Shown here: piece after piece, positions 34,944 to 46,400 of the stretch
Numbering within the stretch: position 1 is the stretch's first letter
Layout of the letters: every line of letters begins with the position of its first letter
Source of the DNA: Diphasiastrum complanatum
Taxonomy: Eukaryota; Streptophyta; Lycopodiopsida; Lycopodiales; Lycopodiaceae
Direction of reading: 5' to 3'
Length of the DNA stretch: 64,000 nt
Assembly (NCBI GenBank): GCA_029204225.1
Contig: CM055100.1
Location: 17,103,259 to 17,167,258, forward strand
Notes under the pieces: generated by a model
What the model saw: the letters and a program-made list of their open reading frames with translations, nothing else
What the model was told of the DNA's origin: nothing
Databases searched by the model: none
Position numbers and translations under genes: made by a program

Positions 34944-35723
34944 TTGTCCGCAAATTCTATCACGACCAGAAAGACCAGTTTTTTTGTCCTACATTATCAA
35001 TTTTGCAAGCAAACTGCCCTTTTGCCAAGTACAGTACTAACCTGCTCATCTGTATTCTGCATCATGTCTCGTGACTGTGTTGAATCTTCTAATCCGACTC
35101 TTCCACGACTAGAACAAAGAATTCCACGTATCGATGCACCAAAGTACGATGGCGAATCTGACCCAGTCCGATTTCTCCAAGAATTTAACAATGCATGCCG
35201 TTTTTATGGAGATACCTCTGAAACTGAAAAGCTTCGCCTATTTCCCATGGTACTCTATGGCACCGCCAAGGAGTGGTACTTGAATCTCGAAGCTCCTGAT
35301 CTTGCTTCTTGGACCACCCTCAAGGACGCTCTCATCAAGCGTTGCAAACCATCCAAACTGACTCAGAGCTCGTTCATTCAAATTACTCATATCAAGATGC
35401 GTCGCGAAGAGTCTGTCCGAAACTACATTGAGCGTTTTAAACGTCTCAAAGTAGAATGTGTTGACGAAAATATCACCGAACGAATGGCCATAAAACTATT
35501 CTTAGTTGGAATGCCTAAAAACATCCACCGTGAACTCAAACCAGTTGACCTTTATGATCAACATAAAGATGTGATGATCGATGCTATCCGTGAAGAAGAT
35601 GAAGGTTCCGACGATGATTTTGACCATCGTGAAAAGAAATCTAAGAATCCGGACCGTCCTAATCACCCAAAGTCTGATAATATTACTCAGTCTTCTAAAC
35701 TTCTACATCAAATGGAAACCTGA
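34944..35723 (+). pseudogene. Ty3/gypsy gag, first copy
   Basis: An intact reading frame; the likely start is the second methionine at 35064 (MSRDCVESSNP). It contains PKYDGESDPVRFLQEFNNAC, then LFPMVLYGTAKEWYLNL, the retrotrans_gag signature. SVRNYIERFKRLKVEC and FLVGMPKNIHREL follow, then an acidic tail. It ends at a TGA. Zinc-knuckle and protease regions continue downstream in other frames to 37114. Confidence 0.85.
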
Positions 35724-36199
35724 CAAAAAGCTCAACCATCTCATATGGATACACTCACTGCCGATTTCTAAACCGCCATGAAACAGATTGCTGAGAAATC
35801 ATTTTCAGCAAGTAAAAATGTCTGGTGTCCAATCTGCTCACAATATCACACTGCTAATGAATGTCCTCAACTACGAAATCATTTTCCATCAGCCACCAAA
35901 TCCACCATCTATCGAGCATACCGCCCTTACCCACCATAACAACATGTGCCACGACCACCTGCACCAAATCAATACCCATCCACACATCAACAGTTTGTTG
36001 TTAACCAACCTTCCCCACAAAACATTGTCCATTAACTTGATCCAAATACCATCGATCCGGCCACCTACTATGTGGAAGACAATACTCAACCACAGTACTC
36101 TACTGAAATGGTTGTTTATTATACCTATGATTCTAATGCTCAACTAGTGGATCCCAATACCCAAGATTATAATCCAAACCAAGCTATGTTTGCCGCACA

Positions 36200-37114
36200 T
36201 CAACTACCTGCAATACGAGGATGTTTTATCTGTGCAGGTAAACATCCTAGTATTTGCTGACCAGATAAACTTCGTTTTCCTCCAGCTTGTGAAAATTGTG
36301 GTATTGAACATCACGTGAAGGACTGCCCATCCCGATCTAAGCCAGTCGCTCCTATCTGCTCAGTGCAAGTAGAAACCTTACCCATCGACTCACATCTCGC
36401 TTGGGTCTTGACTCAAGCACAAACCCAACGCCAAGCCCCTACACTTGCACCCAACAAAACTCAACCGCAGGCTGTTCCTCCAAGTGAAGATTCAATCTCG
36501 ATAGTTTACCCTCACCCATCTGAAGATATTCGGCTGCATCATTAGTATCGCCAACAAATCTACAATGCTGACCAACAATATTCCTCTTCCCATAAAGTAC
36601 CTCACAAGCCCTTTGAAGGCAAAAAACCCTTGAAGGTACTGAAGTTTGGAGAAATTTACTCCAAGCCAATGTCACTCTTCCTTTCCATGTACTCCGAAAG
36701 CATGTTGGCCAATGGAAACAACAGATGCAATCCAATAACACCACCACTATTGACGAGTTGCCTGAAATGCCCTTACATCTATCCAATCCACTCAACGAAC
36801 GAGGCAACATCAAAATTCTAGCTACCCATCATCAATCTCATGAGGTTTTAGCAGCACTCGATGTTGGCTCTGGGGTTAATATCATTTTCACATCCCTCAT
36901 GATGGAATGGAATCTGAGAGACAAGCTAGCCAAACCCACTTGTCAACTTCGGATGGCTGATCAAAGTGTGGTCCAACCTACCGGTTTCCTTCCACACGCG
37001 CTGATCAAACTAGGAGGTCTCAAGTTTTCTGTCGATCTCGTAGTACTTGATATTCCCAATAATGCCTATTCTTATGAATTACTATTTGGTCATCCGCGGC
37101 TCACCAATGCATAA
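36200..37114 (+). pseudogene. Gypsy zinc-knuckle region and aspartic protease
   Basis: CFICAGKHPSIC near 36220-36255, a stop, then CENCGIEHHVKDC near 36290-36330 give knuckle-like cysteine patterns. At 36725-37114 a frame reads NIKILATHHQSHEVLAALDV, then GSGVNII and QLRMADQ, resembling plant gypsy proteases. The active-site D-x-G-S reads DVGS. It ends at a TAA with no RT after it. Confidence 0.7.
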
Positions 37115-37404
37115 ATATGTCACAGAGCTTCACTCTCAACAGTTTTCAATGGGCAGCATTCTTTGTTTTGAGTTTCAACTCCTACAACGGTTCACACATG
37201 CACCCCACATCCCTCCATGCTAATGAACACCTGCCTCCATCCTGCCAGACAAGCCTCCTTCATTCATCTCTCACATGCGCCTCCCTAACTCATTCTTGAC
37301 AGACTATCCTTCCTCACCTTCACACTCCAGACCCATCTCAACCGGAGCCCATCGCTTCCATCTCGACCGACACACTGACTCCCATCTCAGCCGAAAGCTT
37401 CCTT

Positions 37405-37765
37405 TGAAATCTCAACCGGAGCCGAAGTGATCACTGAAATCTCGACCGAAGCCGAAGTGCTCGTTGAAATCTCAACCGGAGCTGAAGTGCTCGCTCAAAT
37501 CTCGACCGGAGCCGAAGTGCTCACTGAAATCTCGACCGAAGCTGAAGTGCTAGCTGAAATTTTGACCGGAGCCGAAGTGCTCGCTCAAATCTCGACTGGA
37601 GCCGAAATGCCTGCTGAAATCTCAACCAGAGCCGAAGTGCTGACTCAAATCTCGACCGGAGCCGAAGTGCTCGCCAAAATCTCGATCAGAGTCGAAGTGC
37701 TTGTTCAAATTTTGACCGGAGGCGAAGTGCTCGCTTAAATCTCGACTGGAGCCGAAGGCAGCGAT
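37405..37765. repeat. 30-bp minisatellite, about 12 units, open in one frame
   Basis: The unit aaatctcgaccggagccgaa plus gtgctcgct(c/g) repeats every 30 bp exactly, with substitutions but no indels. On the plus strand it encodes a decapeptide repeat close to EISTGAEVLA, open over 103 codons (37427-37738). Degenerate half units extend to about 37320 and 37860. It lies between two gypsy gag regions. Confidence 0.92.
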
Positions 37766-38339
37766 CAAATCTTGACCGACGGGATTCGATTAGATCTCAA
37801 CCGAAGCAATCATGTCAAATCTCGACCGGAGCAATTAACACCCATCTTGACCGGACCATAACTTTTGATCCACACCTCTGATTGCCATTTTGACCGAACC
37901 ACCATCTTCCCAACACCTTCAAGACTGAAAAAAAAAAGGGGCATGAACACCAAAAAAATTTCAAAAAATAACACCCATACCAATAGAAAGCTCTTTTCAT
38001 ATTGAGTTTATCCTTGACTTCCTAAAAAAACCCAGAAAATTCCAAAAACATCAAAAACCCTCAAAAAATCATAAACACTAGAAACTCATACACTAGTATC
38101 CAATGGACCAGCATACAGATCTTGGAATCCCAGAAGATTATCCATACGAGATCAGGTCCCCTACAGCTGAACAAATTAGATGTCATAGGTTCTACCGAAT
38201 GCGGTCCCAACTAAGAGCCATCCACAAACCCATTCGAGGGACAAGAACCTGATAGAGCCGAGTCCTCACACGCACGACCTCATTTTTATGGTGTTGAACC
38301 CTCGCAGGCTAGAACAACCTTAATGGAGTTTCTGCTACC

Positions 38340-39420
38340 CACAATGCTCATCATGAGAGACGTACACCCAAGTTAGATCTATCCAAGTTTGACGGTAGTT
38401 CGGACCCTCAAAGATTTTTGCAAATCTTTGAGAATGCATGTGATGTGTATGGCGAAACATCTCCCGAGGCTATGGTCCAACTGTTTTCAATGACCATGAT
38501 CGCTAAAGCACGTGACTGGTTTTTTAACCCCGATCGTGAAGGTAAGACAGACTGGTCAATTTTGAAAGAGTCATTTATCAAGTGTTTTAAGCCCTTTCGC
38601 TTGATCGAGAGTCCTTTTGTCAAATTGAGTAACATCAAGATGGCAAAAGATGAACGTGTACGAGACTATATCGAGCGTTTCAAACGCCTCAAAAGTCAAG
38701 TACAAAAACAGCCCTCCAAACAGATGCTCATCATCTGGTTCTTAGTCGACCTTCCAAAATGGATTAGACGTGAGCTTAAATCCAATGATGAATATATGAG
38801 CCTAAAGTTAGCTATGTCTGATGCCATCAAGGAGGAGGATGAATGATCTGATGTTGATGAATCAAGAGAAAGGAGAGCAGCACGTGCTCCTGTCCATGAG
38901 TCAAAGCCGATTGAGGACACTTGAGATCAGCTTTGAAAATCCCAGTTGGAGTTGCTTAATAGGCAACATCAACTACAGATGGAGAAACTCACCAATGACT
39001 TTCAAGCTACCCTGAAGTCTATCCAAAGTAGTATGCCTGGTCAGCCAAACCCTGCACATGTACCTTATAGACGAAAACCAATATGGTGCCCACACTGCTG
39101 GGCTACGCATCCTGCTGATGCTTGTCCTTCATATCGACCTATCCAAGCACATATAGTTCAACAATATGAAGAACGACCATCATAGTCTGAAAATGCCTTA
39201 ACTTATCATGAATATCCACCTGAAAGTCCAGAACCACTAGCCATACAAGATGGCTATGCCGTTATACAAGGGCCATTGCACACCAGATGTTTCATTTGTG
39301 GTGAAACTGGTCACTTCATGGTTGATTGTCCAGTCAAGACCAAGTACCATGCCGAGTGTCCTGACTGTGTCAGAAAACACAGTTTCAAAGACTGTCCGAA
39401 ACAACCAACTACGATCCTAC
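38340..39420 (+). pseudogene. Ty3/gypsy gag, second copy, with zinc knuckle
   Basis: DLSKFDGSSDPQRFLQIFEN leads into AKARDWFFNPDREGKTDW, VRDYIERFKRLKS and FLVDLPKWIRREL, with a stop at 38846. In a further frame, LLNRQHQLQMEKLTNDFQ, WCPHCWATHPADAC and the CCHC knuckle CFICGETGHFMVDC (near 39288-39330) follow, then CPDCVRKHSFKDC. Homologous in layout to the copy at 34944. No protease or RT follows. Confidence 0.85.
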
Positions 39421-39479
39421 CTGCCCGTCATGTCAGTTATGAATTACGATAGGATCCTCATGACAACCACACGAGCACC

Positions 39480-40609
39480 ATAGCAACCAACAGTTAATCC
39501 TGCTGCTCAATCGAGAAATTTCTTGCAAACTTCTACAATATCGCACAATACACCAGTTCCATAATCAAAAAGACAGTATGCAATGAGTCCTTGTCGAAAG
39601 AAAGTGAAACCGATATTCCGTCATCTGCTACAATGTCCAACCAAGAGCAACCTCCACAGGGAATTGACAATTTTTCCCCCCTTCTACAACCTCACATCTA
39701 TTTGTCTTTCCACATGGTGATAAAGATTTCCAATGTCCCAATACATAACAAATCTAGGATTCGAAAATCTAGATAGAGATTCGGTTCTGAATCTCTTGTT
39801 CCAAGAGGTCCTCAGGACATAGTGCCTCAACCATACCTACATCTCAAGCTATATCTTACAACATCTACTATCAATGATGGTAGATTTTAGTGTCACCAAC
39901 CTTGCCTTGTTTTGACAAGGGCATGTCAGAGTAAGTCTCGTTACTCTACAAACAATGGAATATTGCAACTGTCAAGGTACATTCGCAATGTTGATGAATG
40001 CAAGTCTTGTTCGACAAGTGCTGTACAGTTTTCACTCTCCGTGTATGAGAGCCGAGAAATGCTAGTTAGGAATGACAAGCAAAGAACTGTGTAAGCCTCA
40101 TGGTGAATCCCGGAAGATGGAATGACCATGTAGGAACTAGTATTTCTAGGCAAATGTAATAAATGCAAATAGACCCCTCTTAAAGATAGAGTGAGCCACC
40201 TTTTGATGGTGACCTCTAGTGGAGAGCATTATTCACTTTTCATTTGTGAAATGTGGAAATTCCACTAGGATGCCACCTAAGGAGCTCTCTTGCTTATTTA
40301 AAGAGACTCCCTCTTTGTGAAGATGAGCTTTTTGTGTATTGTATCTACTACATGATGAAATGAGAAGAGCGTTCACAAGTTTGGTGCATCCATTGAGCTC
40401 CTTGATTATGCTTGTTTCTTGAGTGATGCATTCATGATCTTGCCCTTCCCTCCTTTGTGTGTGGTTGAGGATTGTAGAGCAGATTAGATTTGCTGCTTTC
40501 CTAGAGTGGATTAGTTTCTTTTCTTGTTTGTGGATTAATGTAGGAACCAACATTCAAGTAAACTAAATAGGCTAGAAATGTGGCATAAATCTTGCATACC
40601 GTATAGCAG
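39480..40609. other. Stretch without a recognised gene
   Basis: Short frames with stops only. Composition around 40180-40560 resembles an LTR (promoter-like and T-rich), but no partner repeat was found. Confidence 0.45.
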
Positions 40610-42030
40610 ATGCTACTCCACCTCCAGAACCAGTTTCAATTGAAGGTATCCAACATGCAGCAAACCATTGATACTCTCAAAGCCGAAAATGATGAGGCTA
40701 TAGCAGATGCACAAGCAACACGTTTCGCTGTGAAGGAACAGTTGGAATTGGTGGACTTCAATGACTTCGCACCACCAGCTATTCCTGAGGGAACTGCCAT
40801 TCCAGTGGTGGCCTATCAAACGCTGGCCCAAAAGCTGAATGCCACGACGAAGCAGCACTCAAAATTACAACAATCATACATTGCTTTCGTTGAGGCCCTA
40901 AACCAGCACATAGCCACCCTGGAAGAACGCTTAAAGGCCGCTGTCCAGTCGACATCGTCGGTTCATGCAGAGCACGCCCAATTCCATGATTCGGACACCA
41001 CTTTGATAGACCAGATGGTGGAGATGGAGCAAGATTCCAACAGCCTCCTGCTGCAAGTCAAGGCTCCTCATTTCAAGACCAACCCCTGGGGCAAGGAGCT
41101 CAAATACCAACCAATCCGTTAGGCTCTGGGGGTACCAGCTCCCAACATTATCTTTTTCCTTCCATCGCTTCTAACCCTCTCGACAACACAAATTCAACAG
41201 GAGATTGCCTCTGAAGCACCAACCATCCAGCACATAATCACGCCCATAGAACCAAGCAAGGAGTTGCGCGTCTCTCAGGAGTTTGCAAAGAAATATCCAA
41301 CAACAAAAGAGAGAGGTGGCTACATACTGCCAGATTTGGACCAGTGTCAAACACATAAAGTAGCAGTCAAACTCCTGGATCCACAACCTCTCTGGCGTCA
41401 TCAGCTCTTCCTGCAAAGTAAGACCTCAATGGCATGGTATATCGAAGCTCCCTCCTAGATGCTCACAAATCCTTATTACTATCTAGTAGCGAGGCGAGAA
41501 CCGTTTCCTGCCACCAAGGTCAAGAACATAATCTTTTGGCCTAAGCTCACATGCGTAGATACCGGCAACTTAGTCGAAGACATGGTCACCAACTGCCGAA
41601 TATTTTACCAGAAGCACCATGGCAATCCTGATCGCGACGTCAGATATTTTGTGGATAATTGCGGCCTGGTGGCATTTCTGACAGAACTTAGAGGTTTTTG
41701 GGATTGAGGGTTACCCCCAATCGCCCTTGATATCAATAAACCCTTGCGAACGCAAGACGACCATATCAATGTAACAAGGCTCTATTATCGCACTGCACTC
41801 ACTTCTGCCTTGCACGTTGATATGGTGGAGCTATGGAAAACCCATAACTTTCTACGGGGTATACTCCATTATACAAACCCATGCCTTTCCTGAACAAATT
41901 ATGGTGGCAGATGATGGAGGGCATCGGCATGACCATCTACCACTCCCGACAACAACAGTCTCGCCTCCAAGAAGCACAAAAGATCCAGGACGACAAGGCG
42001 TCGATTGGTGTGGGACCATCAATCCAATAA
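40610..42030 (+). pseudogene. Unidentified long ORF upstream of a polypurine tract and LTR
   Basis: One frame runs from ATG 40610 to about 41890, broken only by nonsense codons at 41120, 41456 and 41705. A frameshift then leads into a frame ending at a TAA just before the purine tract. Residues 1 to about 130 look coiled-coil (MQQTIDTLKAENDEAIADAQ and HIATLEERLKAAV). The middle has KYPTTKERGGYILPDLDQ. The rest is rich in aromatics (NPYYYLVARREPFPATK, KNIIFWPKLTC, VRYFVDNCGLVAFLTEL). I do not recognise the family. Its place before the PPT and LTR suggests a retroelement accessory or gag-like protein. Confidence 0.55.
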
Positions 42031-42042
42031 GGAGGGGGATAA

Positions 42043-42770
42043 TGTTAGCAACTGTGCTAACACAGAGAAAATAAAGAAAGAAATAAAACTCTCCGGCATG
42101 TGTTTTGTAAGTCCACGTATGAGTATCTGTCAATAAACTTCAACCATGGCATGTGTTTTGTAAGTCCATGAGTAGAAGCTTAAATAATAATAAAATAGCT
42201 TAAACTTAGATTTAGAACTTAGACTTAGGAAACTTAAGATTAGAAATATTCTATCTTAAGTTTTCCTAAGTTAAGAAACTTTGAAGCTCTAAATCCTAAG
42301 TTAGAAGTTCTAGAAAGGCTAGAAACAGATTAGTCCCATAAGTTAGTATACACTTATGGAAGACCCTCCTTGCCATAAAAGGAGAGGTATCTGCATTGTA
42401 AACAACACTTTGTGATTAAGGCATAATTACTATTGTGATTATCTTGCATTTCATTGTGTTCCCATTGGAAGGTGCATAGCTTGAAGGAAGGTGCTCGGGC
42501 CTCCTCTTGCCTCCTTTCATTGGCCTTTAATTGTGGCATGGTTTTATTTGTTATTTGCTTAGTTTAGCCGCAATTCTTATTATCTCCCTTTGGGTGTTAC
42601 GTAGGATTTAGCAATCTTGCTAGTTGGGTTTGCCTTAGCAAGGATTTTTATTGTTGTTGTTATTAATTAGCTTTATTTCTGTTTCGGGCACTAGTTGGGT
42701 AAGCCTTAGTGCTCTCATTCCTATTGATTATTCCCATATTTCTGTTGAAGCTTGCTGTAGAAACTTAAAA
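42043..42770 (+). repeat. Putative LTR starting with a 20-bp inverted repeat
   Basis: A purine tract ggaggggg (42031-42038) precedes TGTTAGCAACTGTGCTAACA at 42043-42062, which folds with 8-bp perfect arms. TG start after a purine tract is the usual 3' LTR boundary. The right edge is a guess and no matching 5' LTR was found. Confidence 0.5.
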
Positions 42771-42783
42771 AGTGGACGAATCT

Positions 42784-43265
42784 CTACATCCCTATACTAC
42801 ACCCATGAGTAGATCTAGCCACCGCACACACTAGAAATACATCCAACAGATACGAATAAATGCTAACTCCATGGTCACCATCAGAATTAATTTTGATGAT
42901 TGACAACCCATCTCCCATCATTGAGCTAAAAACCTCATCAACCCCTTTGTGACGCCTCTCTCTCTTGACATCCCAATCAAAACTAACAACAATTATTTGA
43001 TAGAAGCTATCAATGACCCCATAATCCAAGATGTCACGCACCTGTTGAACGATATAGGATCAGATTCACAACCAATTTCAAGAGATACTTCTAGCCATTA
43101 AATTCCTCATGTCCCTTAAGCGTTCCTCTGTAGATGAACACGTCATCTAAGAATACCACTCCGCATTGACCCATGCATGGACAAAATGTATCATTCAAGT
43201 ATTGTTGAAATGTCGCAAGTGTATTCATTGAACCAAAAGGAACATTAAGAATCTCAATCTAACCG
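42784..43265 (-). pseudogene. Minus-strand gypsy RT fragment and adjoining frame
   Basis: At 43265-43120 the minus strand reads VPFGSMNTLATFQQYLND and GVVFLDDVFIYRGT, degenerate versions of the gypsy RT motifs [12 protein letters not shown] and FLDDILIYS. The neighbouring frame 43041-42784 is not identified. Confidence 0.65.
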
Positions 43266-44174
43266 AAAAAAATATTGTCATAGATATCCAATATCTATTT
43301 CAGAATTGGTAAAAAGAACTTAATTCTTTTACAGATTGGAAGTTATTTTGGTTGTCTCAGTCATTATCAAGAAACACTCTATAATGTCTCAAAAGAATCT
43401 AAATTACTAGATTCTTGTATGGAACACATTCCATCTGCTTTCACTTACAATTCTTGGGATTTGGAGAACCAATCCCAAAAAACACTATTTTTTTTTGACT
43501 TTTTGAGACTCTTAATCGTGTTCAATCCTAACCAAAATTCATGAAAGCCTTAGGACAACATCATTACACCTCTAAAAACATGCATGCAAAGTATTGGCTA
43601 AGAATTTTGTGAAAATCCCCAAAATTCGTCCAAAAACCATAAAAAAAACCATGTTTTTTGACCAAATTTTGTGGATCAAATCCACAATCAAGTGAAATCA
43701 AACCCAAATCTCTGTAAATCAATTACATGATAGCACTATAAGTTGTGATTTCAGTCAATTATGATTTTTGTAGCCCATTTCTAGTCCAAAACCCCCTATT
43801 TTTGGCTAAAAATTACTCTTTAAGCACCCTTTTGACTTTTTAGCCGACATGCAATCATTAGATCCAATCAATAATGACTGTAAAACAACAAGTAAAATCT
43901 GGAAAATGTACTAGATTAGTAGCTATGATAAATTCCAAGAAATTTTTTTGAATTCTAGGTAAAAAATCACAAAAAACCGTCAAATCAAATCCTATGGAGA
44001 AAGCCCATAATCATGATCAATAGGCTGAAATCAAACCAAATTTAGAGAAGCCACTTACTTGGAGGCCAATTTCACCACCTACAAGTACAAAGCAAGGTGC
44101 AATACCAAAAAGCTGAGAAAAAGCAAAAAGCAACTCCACCTTCCGATAGATGCAAAGCCTTGCTCTGATACCAT

Positions 44175-44653
44175 TGTAAAGATCACCAAGTGAAGATTTG
44201 ACTAGATCCTATTGCACGCAACCAAAAGGACACCTGTAGATCCACCCAACCAACAGTAAATGGCTAGTCAATACCCTAACCACTTCACCCCCAAGCCATG
44301 GTGAATGAATGTAAGAGAGGAGGAGATCCTGACTTTATGAATCAGAAATTCCAATAGGGAGATGAGCGAGTTTCCAATATATATTCTCTCCCATGAGGAG
44401 AGAATATTTCTCTTAGGATCCCCATGCAACCTAAATAAGCTATTGACCTCTTACTCTTGCATTATAGCAGTCAAACACCATGCAAGTGCTCCTATGTCCA
44501 ATTATAGGTATGGGCCCTCATAAGATTATTAATTGCATGTGACTAGCCAAGCCCAGAATGACGACGCATAACTAATAACCTTATACACTAGAGTAACCAG
44601 CTATCCATGTTAGGAACTATTTCGAATCCCACATGCTGGACATGGACGTAACA
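44175..44653 (-). repeat. Putative LTR with adjacent primer site, minus strand
   Basis: On the minus strand it starts TGTTACGTCC and ends TTTACA, followed by ATGGTATCAGAGCA (44174-44161), complementary to initiator tRNA. It interrupts a gypsy RT frame at its right edge. No second copy was found. Confidence 0.6.
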
Positions 44654-44850
44654 CGGAGTTTCGTCAAAACAATTTTGATATGCTATATGTGTTCCTCGAA
44701 GGTCCTACTGTAGATGAGAATATCATCTAGAAATACTACAACAAACTTCTCCAAATATGGACGAAATACATCAAGTAATCATTTGCTGAAATGTTGTTGG
44801 AGCATTCGTTAATCCAAAAGGCAATACTAAGAACTCATAATGGCCAAATC
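44654..44850 (-). pseudogene. Ty3/gypsy RT fragment, minus strand
   Basis: Minus-strand translation gives [18 protein letters not shown], then FQQM, a frame change, then [19 protein letters not shown]. These are the strongest RT motifs (catalytic DD) of gypsy elements. The frame continues to IVLTKLR at the edge of the LTR at 44653. Confidence 0.85.
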
Positions 44851-44889
44851 TAGTATGGTCACCCTCTTAATTCTCTTGGCACTCATCTT

Positions 44890-45420
44890 ATGCACTTCCC
44901 ACGACTCATGATTCCATCCGTGACATACTTGCATCTATTGTGTATGAATGCAGATTTCATGTTGTTCGAGAGCAAACTCACATCTCGTCTATGTGTAATT
45001 CACAGTCGTCTCGTCATCGAGTTGACCTTGTTCTCTCACGTGAGGAGATTTGCACTCTTGGGGATGTTGTTACTCCTTATCCTTTGCTGCCAGACCTCCT
45101 TCTGAAGCTTCCACTACCCAAGGTGTTGCTATTTCTCATGTAGTTAAAAATAAAGAGCGGGATTATTGTCATCACACTCCTGGAGAAGACTTTATTCCTT
45201 TTGCTTTGGAAACATATACAAGAGATTCGATGACGTTCTATCAACTTGTGGTGAAATTCCAAGGATGTGGTGCATCACTTTTATCTATCATTACATCCTA
45301 TTATTGTCAAAAGAGTTTCAACCACTTTATAATGCATTCAAGTACTTGCCATGGTTGCAGGAATGGCTACTTGCATTACCTAAACTTGCAACTATCTTAA
45401 CTAGGTGACTTGCACAAGTA
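44890..45420 (+). other. Weak retroelement-like coding remnant, unassigned
   Basis: Overlapping frames read GEDFIPFALETYTRDSMTFY and CGEIPRMWCITFIYHYILLL. They are interrupted and cannot be assigned; a non-LTR or other retroelement tail is possible. The rest of 45420-47970 shows only short tandem duplications and an unsupported candidate first exon around 47129-47217. Confidence 0.3.
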
Positions 45421-46064
45421 GTAGGCTTTCAATAGCTACTTTATTAGATTTTTGCTTTGCTATAGTTGTTGTATAGTACCGGACTTCGTACTTTCTAAAT
45501 GCATTCCTTTGTACTCTGATGGGTTTTCCCATCTTTTATTAATGAAAACAAGAAGTTTCTTTGGCTAATGGCACAACACACACATTCTTAACGAGCCTTT
45601 ACTTCTCGAAAAGGCACGAAGCCCTTTTAACAAGCCTTTACTCAATGTCAATGGAATTGGTAGAGGCCTGAAAAGGATGTTCATAGGACCTTTAACCTGA
45701 TAAGGATGTTCATAGAACCTTTTTTTGGCTTTGCGTTGCAAAAAGCAATGCTATGCGTTCAAGTTGGTCAATGGAGTTTTGCGAAAGTCAATGTTCAAGT
45801 CAATGCCCTAGATTCTAAGGGTGTGGACGCTTAAAAAGTTTTGCCAGTTTGCTAAGGACTTTAGGACATGAACTCAGTCCTTTATATGCACTTATGTATG
45901 CAAGTCTTAAATAACAAGAAATTCATATTCCTCACTCTATTTCTTGCACGCATGTCCACGCTCTCAATATGCATAATAATGCACCAAGAACTATTATCAA
46001 ATAAAGATTATCTATTTACATTCGCAAAGTATTGTTTTTATTCTTGTCATATCCCTACTCGTGC

Positions 46065-46400
46065 CGTGCACACACATTGAATAAGCTCAATCCTTGAGAT
46101 AAGAAAAAAAAAAATGCCACACTTCCAAGACAACTCGTGTTTGAAAATAACTTATGACACTGCATCTATTAAATTGCACAACACACATTGAATAAGCTCA
46201 ATCCTTGAGATAAGAAAAAAAAATGCCACACTTCCAAGACAACTCGTGTTTGAAGATAACTTATGACACTGCATCTATCAAATTGCACAACTATAGCTTG
46301 TGGTTCTACAAAGCTTTCTAGAGAGGACAAAAGGATGTAGATTGGACAACCGTAGCTTGGTTTTACAAAGCTTTTCAAGGAGGACATTAGAATGTTGGAG
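46065..46400. repeat. Two successive tandem duplications
   Basis: About 112 bp starting cacacattgaataagctcaa (46071-46182) is repeated almost exactly at 46184-46293. Immediately after, a unit of about 57 bp (tagcttg...ctacaaagctttctagagagg) is repeated in diverged form to about 46390. Confidence 0.9.

Noticed and set aside
37815-38000. Minus-strand frame with hydrophobic stretch
   Set aside because: Produced by poly-A-rich intergenic sequence; no family resemblance.
40180-40560. 5' LTR matching 42043-42770
   Set aside because: Direct comparison showed no shared blocks, so the two cannot be a pair.
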